Positions 26,925-34,631 of a stretch of 64,000 nucleotides of DNA are shown piece after piece. The position numbers and the translations under genes are program-made. The number at the start of each line of letters is the position of its first letter. Position 1 is the stretch's first letter. The notes under the pieces were generated by a model, which made no database searches, was not told where the DNA came from, and was given only the letters and a program-made list of their open reading frames with translations. The stretch comes from Polaromonas jejuensis NBRC 106434 (GTDB lineage: Bacteria; Pseudomonadota; Gammaproteobacteria; Burkholderiales; Burkholderiaceae_C). Where the stretch lies: positions 1 through 64,000 of the forward strand of contig NZ_BCYO01000013.1 of assembly GCF_001598235.1 (NCBI RefSeq), written 5' to 3'.

Positions 26925-26959
26925 AAAAAGCCGTCTCCGGTTGAGCGGCGACGGCTTTT
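26925..26959 (-). terminator. Terminator, probably the displaced tRNA-Leu terminator
   Basis: A stem GCCGTC/GACGGC flanked by an A-run and a T-run. On the minus strand it lies 6 bases beyond the 24-bp copy of the tRNA-Leu 3' end at 26966-26989. This is where the terminator would stand if the tRNA were still intact here. Confidence 0.75.
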
Positions 26960-26965
26960 GGTATT

Positions 26966-26989
26966 TGGTGCCCGGGGCCGGAATCGAAC
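26966..26989 (-). repeat. attachment-site repeat: 24-bp copy of the tRNA-Leu 3' end
   Basis: Identical over 24 bp to 31678-31701, which is the CCA, acceptor 3' strand and T-arm part of the intact tRNA-Leu(CAA). The two copies bracket 4.7 kb of accessory genes. Identity ends exactly after GAATCGAAC. Confidence 0.85.
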
Positions 26990-27103
26990 GACTGGCATTG
27001 ACGCGGCTCATGGGCATTTTGCGGGATATTTTGCGGGATGAATCTTGTTCCGGCTTCGACGGCGGCAGCTTGAATTTCCGCCGCCGTCGAGGCCTTGACG
27101 ACA

Positions 27104-27262
27104 TTATCGCCTGCACTTTTTACGCTGCTGGTTGAGCCAGTTTTGCACATCATCCCGGGCCCGGCGCTTGAGTCGGGTGGACAGCGCCAGCACCTCAGAC
27201 ACCTAGCGGGGCTCGATGTTCACCATGCGGGCAATGTCAGCCCTGGTCATCAAGTCGTTCAC
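27104..27262 (-). pseudogene. Small HTH (excisionase/AlpA-like) gene with in-frame amber codon
   Basis: GTG start at 27262 with a strong AAGGAGG seven bases before it. The 53-codon frame reads MTRADIARMVNIEPR, then TAG (27203-27205, codon 20), then VSEVLALSTRLKRRARDDV and a basic end KKCRR. Apart from the TAG it looks like a compact helix-turn-helix protein, and at this place, next to the attachment site, an excisionase or control protein is expected. The codon after EPR is probably a mutated tyrosine codon. It starts 44 bp after rtcB on the same strand. Confidence 0.6.
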
Positions 27263-27305
27263 AGTGCGCCTCCTTGCTGGGCGGTTTCAGATTTAGTGCC
27301 CATGG

Positions 27306-28499
27306 TCAACCCTTCACGCAAAGAACTTGCTTCAGGGTGTGGACGACCTCCACCAGATCGCGCTGGTTATCCATAACGGCATCAATGGATTTGTAGGCAC
27401 CAGGGATTTCGTCAATGACATCTTTGTCCTTGCGGCATTCAACGCCGACCGTTTGCGCCACGAGGTCCGACAGACTGAATCGCTTGCGGGCTTCGGTCCG
27501 GCTCATGGCGCGCCCGGCCCCGTGGCTGCAAGAGCAGTACGACTCAAGGTTGCCTTTGCCGCGAACGATGAAGCTGCGTTGGCCCATCGAGCCTGGGATG
27601 ATTCCCAAGTCGCCTTCGCGCGCGCGGATGGCCCCCTTGCGCGTGACCCAGAGGTCCTGCCCGAAGTGGTTTTCCCGGGCCACATAGTTGTGATGGCAGT
27701 TGATCGCCTCTTGGGTGACTTCGAATGGGGTGTGGAGGCGCTTGCGCAGCGCTTTCAGTATGAGTTCCATCATCACAGCGCGGTTTTCCAGTGCGTAGGT
27801 TTGCGCCCACTCAACAGCCCGTACATAGTCGTCAAAAGTCTTTGAGCCTTCAGGCAGGTAGGCCAGGTCGTTATCAGGCAGCTTAATGTGCCAGCGTTCG
27901 CATTCCTCCTTGGCCTTTTCGATGAAGTAGCGCCCGATGGCATTGCCCGTGCCGCGGCTGCCTGAATGCAGCATGATCCAGACGTTCTGCGACTCGTCCA
28001 GGCAAATTTCAAGGAAGTGGTTTCCGCCGCCCAGCGTGCCCAGCTGGGTTTCCACGCTGGTATTTTTCGCCTTCAGCCCGGGAAAATCAGCGAATAGCGC
28101 CATCCACTGACGGTGCAGCGCATTGCGCTGCGACCAGTTGCTTTCGATAACTGAACTCTTCTGATGCGCTGAAAAACCCACTGGTACATCGTGCTCGATC
28201 TGGTCGCGCAGGGCCTTCAAAGAATCTGGGAGGTCTGTTGCTTTGAGCGACAGCCGAACCGCGTTCATGCCGCATCCAATGTCAACGCCAACGGCGGCCG
28301 GGATGATGGCCCTGTGCGCCGCGATGACGCTGCCCACTGTCGCGCCAATTCCTGCATGCACATCCGGCATCACGGCCACGCCGTTCTTTGACAGGAAGGG
28401 CAGCCGCGCGAGGTTCTTGAGCTGAACGAGTGCCGAATTCTCGATGCTGTCGGTCCATGCTTTGATGGGGAATGCCCCAGGCTCTTTGATGACTTGCAT
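27306..28499 (-). CDS. rtcB: RNA 3'-phosphate ligase RtcB
   Basis: A 397-residue GTP- and Mn-dependent ligase that joins 2',3'-cyclic phosphate or 3'-phosphate to 5'-OH RNA ends, repairing cleaved tRNAs. Visible motifs are GVDIGCGMNAVR (metal-binding Cys), LGTLGGGNHFLE, SGSRGTG, and HGAGRAMSR with the guanylylated His. The start at 28499 (MQVIKEPGAFPIKAW) has GGAGAA upstream. No rtcA or rtcR is nearby; the gene is island-borne. Ligases of this type in phages counter anticodon nucleases, which is a plausible role here but inferred. Confidence 0.93.
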   Translation of the reverse strand: MQVIKEPGAFPIKAWTDSIENSALVQLKNLARLPFLSKNGVAVMPDVHAGIGATVGSVIAAHRAIIPAAVGVDIGCGMNAVRLSLKATDLPDSLKALRDQIEHDVPVGFSAHQKSSVIESNWSQRNALHRQWMALFADFPGLKAKNTSVETQLGTLGGGNHFLEICLDESQNVWIMLHSGSRGTGNAIGRYFIEKAKEECERWHIKLPDNDLAYLPEGSKTFDDYVRAVEWAQTYALENRAVMMELILKALRKRLHTPFEVTQEAINCHHNYVARENHFGQDLWVTRKGAIRAREGDLGIIPGSMGQRSFIVRGKGNLESYCSCSHGAGRAMSRTEARKRFSLSDLVAQTVGVECRKDKDVIDEIPGAYKSIDAVMDNQRDLVEVVHTLKQVLCVKG

Positions 28500-28663
28500 G
28501 ATTTCTCCTTGCTCAGTTCTGCCCGCACCCGTTCGATCCACAAGTAAGGTTGCCAGTTCGCCTGCTTGTCGAAGGCGTCCCATCACAGCCGCAATCGTCC
28601 CGGTGATGGTCAAGCTCGTGCTGCAGCCCTGAGCGTATGCGGCTTTCAACTGGTGGGAAAATC

Positions 28664-28903
28664 ATGCCAAGCGCTGAATTTCTTGACACATACGACGTGG
28701 TCCAGTTTTCGATCTACCCCGGAGGCGAACGGCTGATCTGCTGGATTAGCCTTGAGGCCCTTGAGGCCCCGTTTGGCGCGACACGGGAATCGGCGGTGGA
28801 GACGCTGTTGGCCAACCTGGACCGGATCGCGCCCATTGCCGAAGAGGTCTACCGTGCCACATCCCCTGGCGACGGTATTCTGGTGACGAACGCACATTTC
28901 TGA
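28664..28903 (+). CDS. DUF1488-like small protein
   Basis: 79 residues with the DUF1488 pattern: VQFSIYPGGERLICWISLEALEAPFG, a helix, then GDGILVTNAHF at the end. The family is uncharacterised and common in proteobacteria. Start 28664; an ATG at 28637 is possible. Divergent from rtcB. Confidence 0.65.
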   Translation: MPSAEFLDTYDVVQFSIYPGGERLICWISLEALEAPFGATRESAVETLLANLDRIAPIAEEVYRATSPGDGILVTNAHF

Positions 28904-28938
28904 AGTCATACTGTGGCTTTCAAGCGAAGGAGACGGCA

Positions 28939-29142
28939 ATGGCGACAAGTCGGGAAGAATTTCAAAAGGCGACCGAGGCGTGGCTCGCAGCAACCGAGGA
29001 CTACAACCGAACATGGCAGGAGATGCTGGTCGGGACAACTCGGCCGGATGCCATGGTTTTGGCAGAGAAAGGCGCAAAACTGGCCGGGCTGCTTGCGGCA
29101 TTGACCGCTGCGTCGGTCGGATTCGTTTCCTGGGGCCCATAA
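28939..29142 (+). CDS. Hypothetical small protein, 67 residues
   Basis: A good AAGGAGA lies eight bases before the ATG. The product has an amphipathic helical first half (REEFQKATEAWLAATEDYNRTWQEM) and a hydrophobic end (LAGLLAALTAASVGFVSW), so it may be membrane-attached. I recognise no family. It overlaps antisense the degraded end of the methyltransferase gene. Confidence 0.55.
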   Translation: MATSREEFQKATEAWLAATEDYNRTWQEMLVGTTRPDAMVLAEKGAKLAGLLAALTAASVGFVSWGP

Positions 29143-30007
29143 TCCGGGCGTCGCTCCAGGCCAGAAGGCCATTCATCCTTGGCCCGCTCGGGCAGGCGAT
29201 AGCTGTCGGGGAAGCCCATGGCGCGACGGCATTCAGGAACGCTCGGCATGCGCATGCGGTTGCTAGCGATGACGGCCCAGCAGTCGCGCGTGGTGATGGT
29301 GCCGACAGGGCGATCCAGGCTGCGTCCGCCCGCCTCGTTGCCGTAGTAGGCGGTGACAAAGCGTGGGCCGTGGGCGGCACGCCCCGAGCTGATGCGGGAC
29401 AGGGTTGATATGGCCCGGCCCGGCTTGTTGATGACTGGCCAGCGGCCGGCATCAAAGTCGATGATCTGACCGCTCCCTACATGCAGGCGTGCCGGAAGGC
29501 TCAGCTCGACCGGATGCTTTGAACGCGTACCAACAATGAACAGCCGGCGGCGGTGCTGGGCCACGCCATGGTCGGCAGAGCATCCAGCACCATGGGCGCC
29601 AGCGCATAGCCCAGCGCATCCATGGCGGCGCACCATGCCGGGTAGAGCGCACACTTCGCGAACTCAGGGACGTTTTCCACCAGCAACGAGGCGGGGCGAT
29701 GGCATTCTGCTGCCGACACGACGGCCCACGCTGTCGCGCGCATGGCGTCGTGGTGCGGGCGTTCCTTGCCCTTGGCGCGGCTGTGGCCCTGGCAGGCTGG
29801 GGAGGCCATCAGCAGATCGTGGGCTGGCACGCTGGTCCAGTCGGCTTGCTGCAGGTCCTGGCAGGCGTGCACCCTGGCTGGATGGTTGTCGGCATGGACG
29901 GCCACCGCGGCGGGCCAGTGGTTGGCTGCCCACACCACCTCGCAGCCAGCCATCACGGCGCCAGTGCTGAAGCCGCCAGCGCCAGCAAACAAGTCGATTG
30001 CTTTCAT
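29001..30007 (-). pseudogene. C5-cytosine DNA methyltransferase, frameshifted and truncated
   Basis: The N-terminal part (start 30007) has motif I DLFAGAGGFSTG, the catalytic cysteine loop in SPACQGHSRAKGK and motif VI ENVPEF. At about 29575 an extra CT (GATGCTCTGCCG) shifts the frame; the protein continues in another frame as ADHGVAQHRRRLFIVGTRS (motif VIII) and the target-recognition part to MGFPDSY. The final motif X (GNAVxP) is missing and the frame runs on without homology to 29001, so the 3' end is lost too. The SPACQGHS form is typical of phage and island enzymes. Confidence 0.8.
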
Positions 30008-30083
30008 GTTGTCCTCGGAAATAAGAAACCCGCCAGGAGGGCGGGTTGGGCTGCGGATAATCGGGATTTACAAAGAAACCGAC

Positions 30084-30305
30084 ATGGAACTAGAAAAACC
30101 AGAACCGATTGAGGAATTCGTCCCAGGCGTGGCAAACGGCCGGAACTACATGGCCAAGCTGTGCCATTACCCAGATGGGCCTTGGTACATCGAAGTTGTT
30201 CACGTCGAGTCGCTGCCACCGCTAAACGACAGCGACAGGACCTGGCCAACCCGCGATGAGGCCGCTCAGGCCGCAGATCAGCTGGTGGCCGCCCTGGCTC
30301 ACTGA
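30084..30305 (+). CDS. Hypothetical protein, 73 residues
   Basis: An acidic small protein ([15 protein letters not shown] ... [15 protein letters not shown] ... [16 protein letters not shown]). The pattern of a beta-strand with conserved-looking aromatic residues followed by a C-terminal helix is like DUF2188-type single-domain proteins, but I cannot name a family with confidence. Confidence 0.45.
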   Translation: MELEKPEPIEEFVPGVANGRNYMAKLCHYPDGPWYIEVVHVESLPPLNDSDRTWPTRDEAAQAADQLVAALAH

Positions 30306-30317
30306 TCTGGCGTCTTT

Positions 30318-30567
30318 TTAGAACGGAATGTCGTCATCCATGTCGTCAAAGCCTGACGATGGGCGCGGCGCTGGCGCTGGGCGTGCTGCCGGTGCGGCTG
30401 CGCTGCGCTGGGGCCGTCATCGCCGCCCGACTGCCGGTTGCCGAGCATCTGCATCTGGTCGGCGCGAATTTCGGTGCTGTACTTTTCAACGCCGCTCTGG
30501 TCGGTCCATTTGCGCGTGCGCAGGCTGACTTCAATGTAGACCTGCGAGCCCTTGCGCAGGTACCCGG
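30318..30567 (-). pseudogene. Single-stranded DNA-binding protein remnant (ssb)
   Basis: The piece codes for SSB residues from about [20 protein letters not shown] to [14 protein letters not shown], the last strands of the OB fold. After a frame change in the Pro/Ala-rich linker it ends with [12 protein letters not shown], the acidic SSB tail. The first ~70 residues are absent; homology stops at about 30567. It is a phage/plasmid-type ssb that lost its N-terminus. Confidence 0.8.
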
Positions 30568-30638
30568 CTGATCAATTGGTGGCAACGGCTACTGGTTGAG
30601 TCGCGTGCCTGCGGGTCATTTCGGTCATACTTTGCGCT

Positions 30639-30857
30639 ATGGAAGACGGGTCGGAACACCACGCGAGCGCCGTCTGGGCGCAGCAGTTCGCAGATGCGTA
30701 CTGCGAGCTCGTCCAGGGCGAGGCAGACGAGCACAACCTGCTCGAATTGGCTTACGAACTGTGGCCGACGCAGGGCCATCGGGACGCTGCCGAAGTGGCC
30801 AACGAAGAGTTTTTGAAGCTGGGTGCTGCGCCGAACAGGCCGACAGCTGCCGGTTAA
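30639..30857 (+). CDS. Hypothetical protein, 72 residues
   Basis: A highly acidic helical protein (AVWAQQFADAYCELVQGEADEHNLLELAYELWPTQG). No family recognised. No clear ribosome-binding site; TTTCGG..CATACT upstream could be a weak promoter. Confidence 0.4.
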   Translation: MEDGSEHHASAVWAQQFADAYCELVQGEADEHNLLELAYELWPTQGHRDAAEVANEEFLKLGAAPNRPTAAG

Positions 30858-31044
30858 ACCGCGTGCTTGCGTACATGTATAGTGACGCAACTTTATGGCA
30901 GCAAACAGTTATTTCGAATTCGGCATGCCGTGTTATCCGGCAGCCTGCCATGTTATTCCGCGCTTTTGCGGGATATACCAAAGTTAGAGCGCACGACACC
31001 GGTCTCCGTACCGTTGCGGTCGCCACTTGAGCCAGAATCCCCAG

Positions 31045-31440
31045 ATGCCAAGCACCACCATCGAGGTTCGAAGAGAGTACACGCCGGCCGACGAGGCTGC
31101 GCTGATGGAAGCGGTCCACGCCGCCTTGGTAGAAGCGTTCCGCGTTTCTCCCGTCCATCGAAACGTCACGCTCACGGTCCATAAGCCTTCAAGATTCCTG
31201 GGGCGGCTCGATTGCCCTGATCCAGAGCGGCTTACGAACATCAGCATCTTCGTCCTACCGGGCCGCTCCGTCGATGCCAAGCGTCGCCTATATCAAGGCA
31301 TTGTGAAAGGGCTCGAACCCCTTGGGATTCCGCCGCAGTGCGTCCTCGTTCGGCTTCATGAACTTCCTCCGGAGAACATCGGCGTTCGCGGGGGGCAGGC
31401 GGTCTGCGACATTGATCTGGGCTATCCCGTAGATGTCTAG
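31045..31440 (+). CDS. Tautomerase-family protein
   Basis: 131 residues beginning MPSTTIEVRREYT. The proline after Met is the catalytic base of the 4-oxalocrotonate tautomerase superfamily, which decides for the ATG at 31045 over TTG at 31027. The second half (NISIFVLPGRSVDAKRRLYQGIVKGLEPLGIPPQCVLVRLHELPPENIGVRGG) has the beta-alpha-beta pattern and the GIP..V.V...E.P.EN.G.RGG end of the Tautomerase_2 group. Substrate unknown. Last gene before the tRNA end of the island. Confidence 0.8.
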   Translation: MPSTTIEVRREYTPADEAALMEAVHAALVEAFRVSPVHRNVTLTVHKPSRFLGRLDCPDPERLTNISIFVLPGRSVDAKRRLYQGIVKGLEPLGIPPQCVLVRLHELPPENIGVRGGQAVCDIDLGYPVDV

Positions 31441-31677
31441 AGTGCGCTCTAACCCCTCCTATATGGACTCCCCCTCAACAGCCAGAAGCTGACCGATAGT
31501 TTGGCTGTTGGGTAAGCGCCTGCAGGCCGCAGGGGCCAGCTTCCAGGCGGATAACTGTCCATCAGGGCGATTCCAGCACGCCGATAGTGCTGGCCGTAAT
31601 TGCCTTTGCGGCAAATCCCCTAAATTCTTTGCGGCAAAAGTTGCCTCATTCGCTTAAAAATCATAGCAAGAAAGCTA

Positions 31678-31762
31678 TGGTGCCCGGGGCCGGAATCGAA
31701 CCGGCACGCCTTGCGGCGGGGGATTTTGAGTCCCCTGCGTCTACCAATTTCACCACCCGGGC
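31678..31762 (-). tRNA. tRNA-Leu (anticodon CAA)
   Basis: An 85-base class II tRNA on the minus strand. It has acceptor GCCCGGG/CCCGGGC, D-loop region TGGTGAAATTGGTAGACGC, anticodon stem GGGGA/TCCCC with loop CTCAAAA (CAA), a long variable arm, T-loop GGTTCGATTCC, and an encoded CCA (31678-31680). Its 3' end is the insertion site of the island. Confidence 0.97.
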
Positions 31763-31801
31763 AATAAAAGCGAAGAACGAAATTATGGCACAGTGTGGCG
31801 T

Positions 31802-32704
31802 ATGAATTACCCAACCATTGAAGACGCGATCGGCAAAACGCCACTGGTCGCCTTGCAACGCATTTACGCCAGCGAAAACGCCGCCCGCGGCAACGTCGTT
31901 CTGGGCAAGCTCGAAGGCAACAACCCGGCCGGTTCCGTGAAGGACCGCCCCGCGCTGTCCATGATCCGGCGCGCCGAAGAGCGCGGCGACATCAAGCCGG
32001 GCGACACGCTGATTGAAGCCACCTCGGGCAACACCGGCATTGCGCTGGCCATGGCCGCCGCCATCAAGGGTTACCGCATGATCCTGATCATGCCGGAGGA
32101 CCTGAGCATAGAGCGCGCCCAGACCATGAAGGCTTATGGCGCCGAGCTGATACTGACGCCCAAGAGCGCCGGCATCGAGCATTCGCGCGACCTGGCCGAG
32201 CGCATGCAGCAGGAGGGCAAGGGCCGGGTGCTCGACCAGTTTGCCAACTCCGACAATCCGCGTGTTCATTACGAAGCAACCGGGCCGGAAATATGGAGCG
32301 ATACGGCCGGAAAAATCACGCATTTTGTCAGTGCCATGGGCACCACGGGCACGATTACCGGCGTGTCGCGCTACCTGAAGGAAAAGAATACGGCCATCAA
32401 GGTCATAGGTGCGCAACCCAGCGAGGGTTCGCGCATTCCGGGCATCCGCAAATGGCCGCAGGAATATTTGCCAAAAATTTATGACCCGCGCTATGTCGAC
32501 GAACTGGTGCTGGTCAGCCAGGGCGATGCCGAGGACATGTGCCGCCGCATGGCGCGTGAGGAAGGCATTTTTGCCGGCATTTCCTCGGCCGGGGCCTGCT
32601 GGGTGGCGCAGGAAATTGCCAGGACGGTGAAAGACGCAGTGATTGTTTTCATCGTCTGCGACCGCGGCGACCGCTACCTGTCCACCGGCGTCTTTCCGGC
32701 CTGA
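31802..32704 (+). CDS. cysM: Cysteine synthase B (O-acetylserine sulfhydrylase, CysM)
   Basis: A 300-residue PLP enzyme making cysteine from O-acetylserine and sulfide or thiosulfate. PLP lysine in NNPAGSVKDRPA; TSGNTGIALAM is the substrate loop; VSAMGTTGTITGVSRYLKE binds phosphate. The start at 31802 (MNYPTIEDAIGKTPL) is family-like; the KWPQEYLPKIYDP segment is typical of CysM rather than CysK. Confidence 0.95.
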   Translation: MNYPTIEDAIGKTPLVALQRIYASENAARGNVVLGKLEGNNPAGSVKDRPALSMIRRAEERGDIKPGDTLIEATSGNTGIALAMAAAIKGYRMILIMPEDLSIERAQTMKAYGAELILTPKSAGIEHSRDLAERMQQEGKGRVLDQFANSDNPRVHYEATGPEIWSDTAGKITHFVSAMGTTGTITGVSRYLKEKNTAIKVIGAQPSEGSRIPGIRKWPQEYLPKIYDPRYVDELVLVSQGDAEDMCRRMAREEGIFAGISSAGACWVAQEIARTVKDAVIVFIVCDRGDRYLSTGVFPA

Positions 32705-32761
32705 GTTTTCTCCGGTTCACAATCAAAACCGCATGCGGCCCTTGTTGAACGGGCGCATGCA

Positions 32762-32778
32762 GCTATAAAAAGCATAGT
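32762..32778 (+). repeat. Short repeat core
   Basis: GCTATAAAAAGCATAGT just upstream of the NUDIX gene; the preceding 'CTTGTTGAACGGGCGCATGCA' region is unrelated. Right arm absent. Confidence 0.4.
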
Positions 32779-32804
32779 GAATCGCTGACCTTTTCGCACC
32801 ACCC

Positions 32805-33338
32805 ATGAGCCACGACTACAGGTTTTGCCCGAGCTGCGCGACGCCATTGGCCATGGTGTCGCAGATGGAGGATGGCGGCGAGAAGTCGCGTCTGCGCTGT
32901 CCCGCCTGCCACTACACGCACTGGAACAATCCCACCCCCGTGCTGGCCGCTGTTATTGAATACCACGGACAGGTCCTGCTGGCGCGCAACGCTGCATGGG
33001 CGGGCCGGATGTTTGCGCTGATCACCGGTTTCATGGAGGCGGGCGAAACCCCGCTGGGCGGCATTGCGCGCGAAATCAAGGAGGAAACCAATCTGGACAC
33101 CCAGGCGCTGGCGCTGATCGGCGTATACGATTTCCAGCGCATGAACCAGGTGATCATTGCCTACCACGCGGTCTGCACGGGCGAGGTCCGGCTCTCGCCC
33201 GAACTGCTGGAGTACCAGCTCTACGACCTTGACGCTGTCAAATGCTGGCCGGCAGGCACCGGGTATGCGCTGGCGGACTGGTTGCGCTCGCGCGGCCATG
33301 CGCCGCAGTTTGTAGAGTGGGGCAAAAAGGCCGAATAA
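32805..33338 (+). CDS. NUDIX hydrolase with N-terminal zinc ribbon
   Basis: 177 residues. Zinc ribbon CPSCATP...CPACHYTHW at residues ~6-45, then the Nudix box GFMEAGETPLGGIAREIKEE (G-x5-E-x7-RE-x2-EE), complete for metal binding. The layout resembles a shortened NudC (NADH pyrophosphatase) lacking its N-terminal domain and also related ADP-sugar hydrolases. Substrate unsettled. Confidence 0.88.
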   Translation: MSHDYRFCPSCATPLAMVSQMEDGGEKSRLRCPACHYTHWNNPTPVLAAVIEYHGQVLLARNAAWAGRMFALITGFMEAGETPLGGIAREIKEETNLDTQALALIGVYDFQRMNQVIIAYHAVCTGEVRLSPELLEYQLYDLDAVKCWPAGTGYALADWLRSRGHAPQFVEWGKKAE

Positions 33339-33409
33339 CCACGGCGGGAAGCGTGTCGGCACGGCCGGCATCTTGCTTTGCTTAAAATGCCGGCATTCCA
33401 AGGATTTCC

Positions 33410-33637
33410 ATGCACATCGACAAAGAACTAGACACCCGCGGCCTGAACTGCCCGTTGCCCATTCTGAAGGCCAAAAAGGCGCTGGCCGAAATGCTCAGCG
33501 GCCAGTTGCTGCGCGTGGTGTCCACCGACGCCGGTTCCACCCGCGACTTCCAGGCCTTTGCCAAGCAGACCGGCAATGAGCTGGTGGAGCAGCAGACGGT
33601 CGGCGACGACTTCATCCACGTGCTGAAACGGCGCTGA
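33410..33637 (+). CDS. TusA/SirA-like sulfurtransferase
   Basis: 75 residues with the CPxP motif in LDTRGLNCPLPILKAKKAL, where the cysteine carries persulfide sulfur, and the family end ..VGDDFIHVLKRR. TusA proteins pass sulfur for tRNA thiolation and molybdenum-cofactor synthesis; several paralogues occur in this family, so the partner is open. Confidence 0.88.
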   Translation: MHIDKELDTRGLNCPLPILKAKKALAEMLSGQLLRVVSTDAGSTRDFQAFAKQTGNELVEQQTVGDDFIHVLKRR

Positions 33638-33692
33638 AGCCGAAGGGCGCGCCATTCGCCCGGCCGTGCTCGTTCGCCGCCGCCCGCCGGGT

Positions 33693-34589
33693 TTAGCCGA
33701 GCTGGAGCTGGCTCAGGTAGGCGCGGAAATGCTCGCCAACTTCGGGGTGTTGCAGCGCCAGTTCCACCGTGGCTTCCAGAAAACCTTCCTTGCTGCCGCA
33801 GTCGTAGCGCTTGCCCTGGTATTGCAGGGCGTAAACGCTTTCCTCGCCGAGCAGGCTTGAAATGCCGTCGGTGAGCTGAATCTCGCCGCCCACCCCCGTG
33901 GCTTGGCGGCGGATATGCTCAAAAATCGCCGGCGTGAGAATGTAGCGGCCGGCCACGCCCATGCGCGACGGCGCCACCTCCGGCGCAGGCTTTTCCACGA
34001 TCTTGCGCACCTTCATCAGCCCTGGGTTGGCGGCTTGGGCCGCATCAACGGCCACGATGCCATAGCGGCGCGTCTGCGCCAGCGGCACTTCCTGCACGGC
34101 CAGCACCGACTGCTGAAGCTGCGCGAACTGCGCCGCCATTTGCGCCAGCACCGAGGGGCCGCCCGCCGGACCGACCATCAGGTCATCGGCCAGCAAGACG
34201 GCAAAGGGTTCATTGCCGACCAGATGTTCGGCGCACAGCACGGCATGGCCCAAACCCAGCGAGCGCGGCTGGCGCACAAAGGCAAAGTGCAGGTCATCCG
34301 GTTGAACGGAGCGCACCAGCGACAGCAGCGCATGTTTTTGCGCCATTTCCAACTCGTTTTCCAGCTCGTAAGCCGTGTCGAAGTGGTCTTCAATGGCCCG
34401 CTTGTTGCGCCCGGTCACGAAAATCATGTGGCGAATGCCGGCCGAGTAGGCCTCTTCCACGGCGTACTGGATCAGCGGCTTGTCCACGACGGGCAGCATT
34501 TCCTTGGGCTGGGCCTTGGTGGCGGGCAGAAAGCGTGTCCCCAGTCCGGCAACCGGGAAAACGGCTTTCTTAAGGGTGGTTTTTTGCAT
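33693..34589 (-). CDS. galU: UTP-glucose-1-phosphate uridylyltransferase
   Basis: 298 residues; makes UDP-glucose for exopolysaccharide, LPS and trehalose routes. The nucleotide-binding N-terminus [18 protein letters not shown] and [19 protein letters not shown] are diagnostic, followed by [12 protein letters not shown]. Lies 42 bp after valS on the same strand. Confidence 0.95.
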   Translation of the reverse strand: MQKTTLKKAVFPVAGLGTRFLPATKAQPKEMLPVVDKPLIQYAVEEAYSAGIRHMIFVTGRNKRAIEDHFDTAYELENELEMAQKHALLSLVRSVQPDDLHFAFVRQPRSLGLGHAVLCAEHLVGNEPFAVLLADDLMVGPAGGPSVLAQMAAQFAQLQQSVLAVQEVPLAQTRRYGIVAVDAAQAANPGLMKVRKIVEKPAPEVAPSRMGVAGRYILTPAIFEHIRRQATGVGGEIQLTDGISSLLGEESVYALQYQGKRYDCGSKEGFLEATVELALQHPEVGEHFRAYLSQLQLG

Positions 34590-34631
34590 GGACTGTGTGG
34601 GAAAAAGGTCTATTTTTGAGCCACTGGCGGC

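Larger units (their letters stand above)
26966..31701. mobile_element. Decayed genomic island in tRNA-Leu(CAA)
   Basis: About 4.7 kb bounded by the 24-bp tRNA-derived direct repeat. Contents in order: excisionase-like pseudogene, rtcB, DUF1488-like gene, small gene, broken cytosine methyltransferase, small gene, ssb remnant, small gene, tautomerase. No integrase is left. Pseudogenes with frameshift, amber codon and truncations indicate that it is no longer mobile. Phage or conjugative-element origin is suggested by the ssb, methyltransferase and excisionase-like pieces. Confidence 0.8.

Noticed and set aside
27061..27100. Hairpin GACGGCGGC...GCCGCCGTC after the excisionase-like gene as a terminator
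   Set aside because: Good stem but no T-run on the minus strand; kept only as a possible structure.
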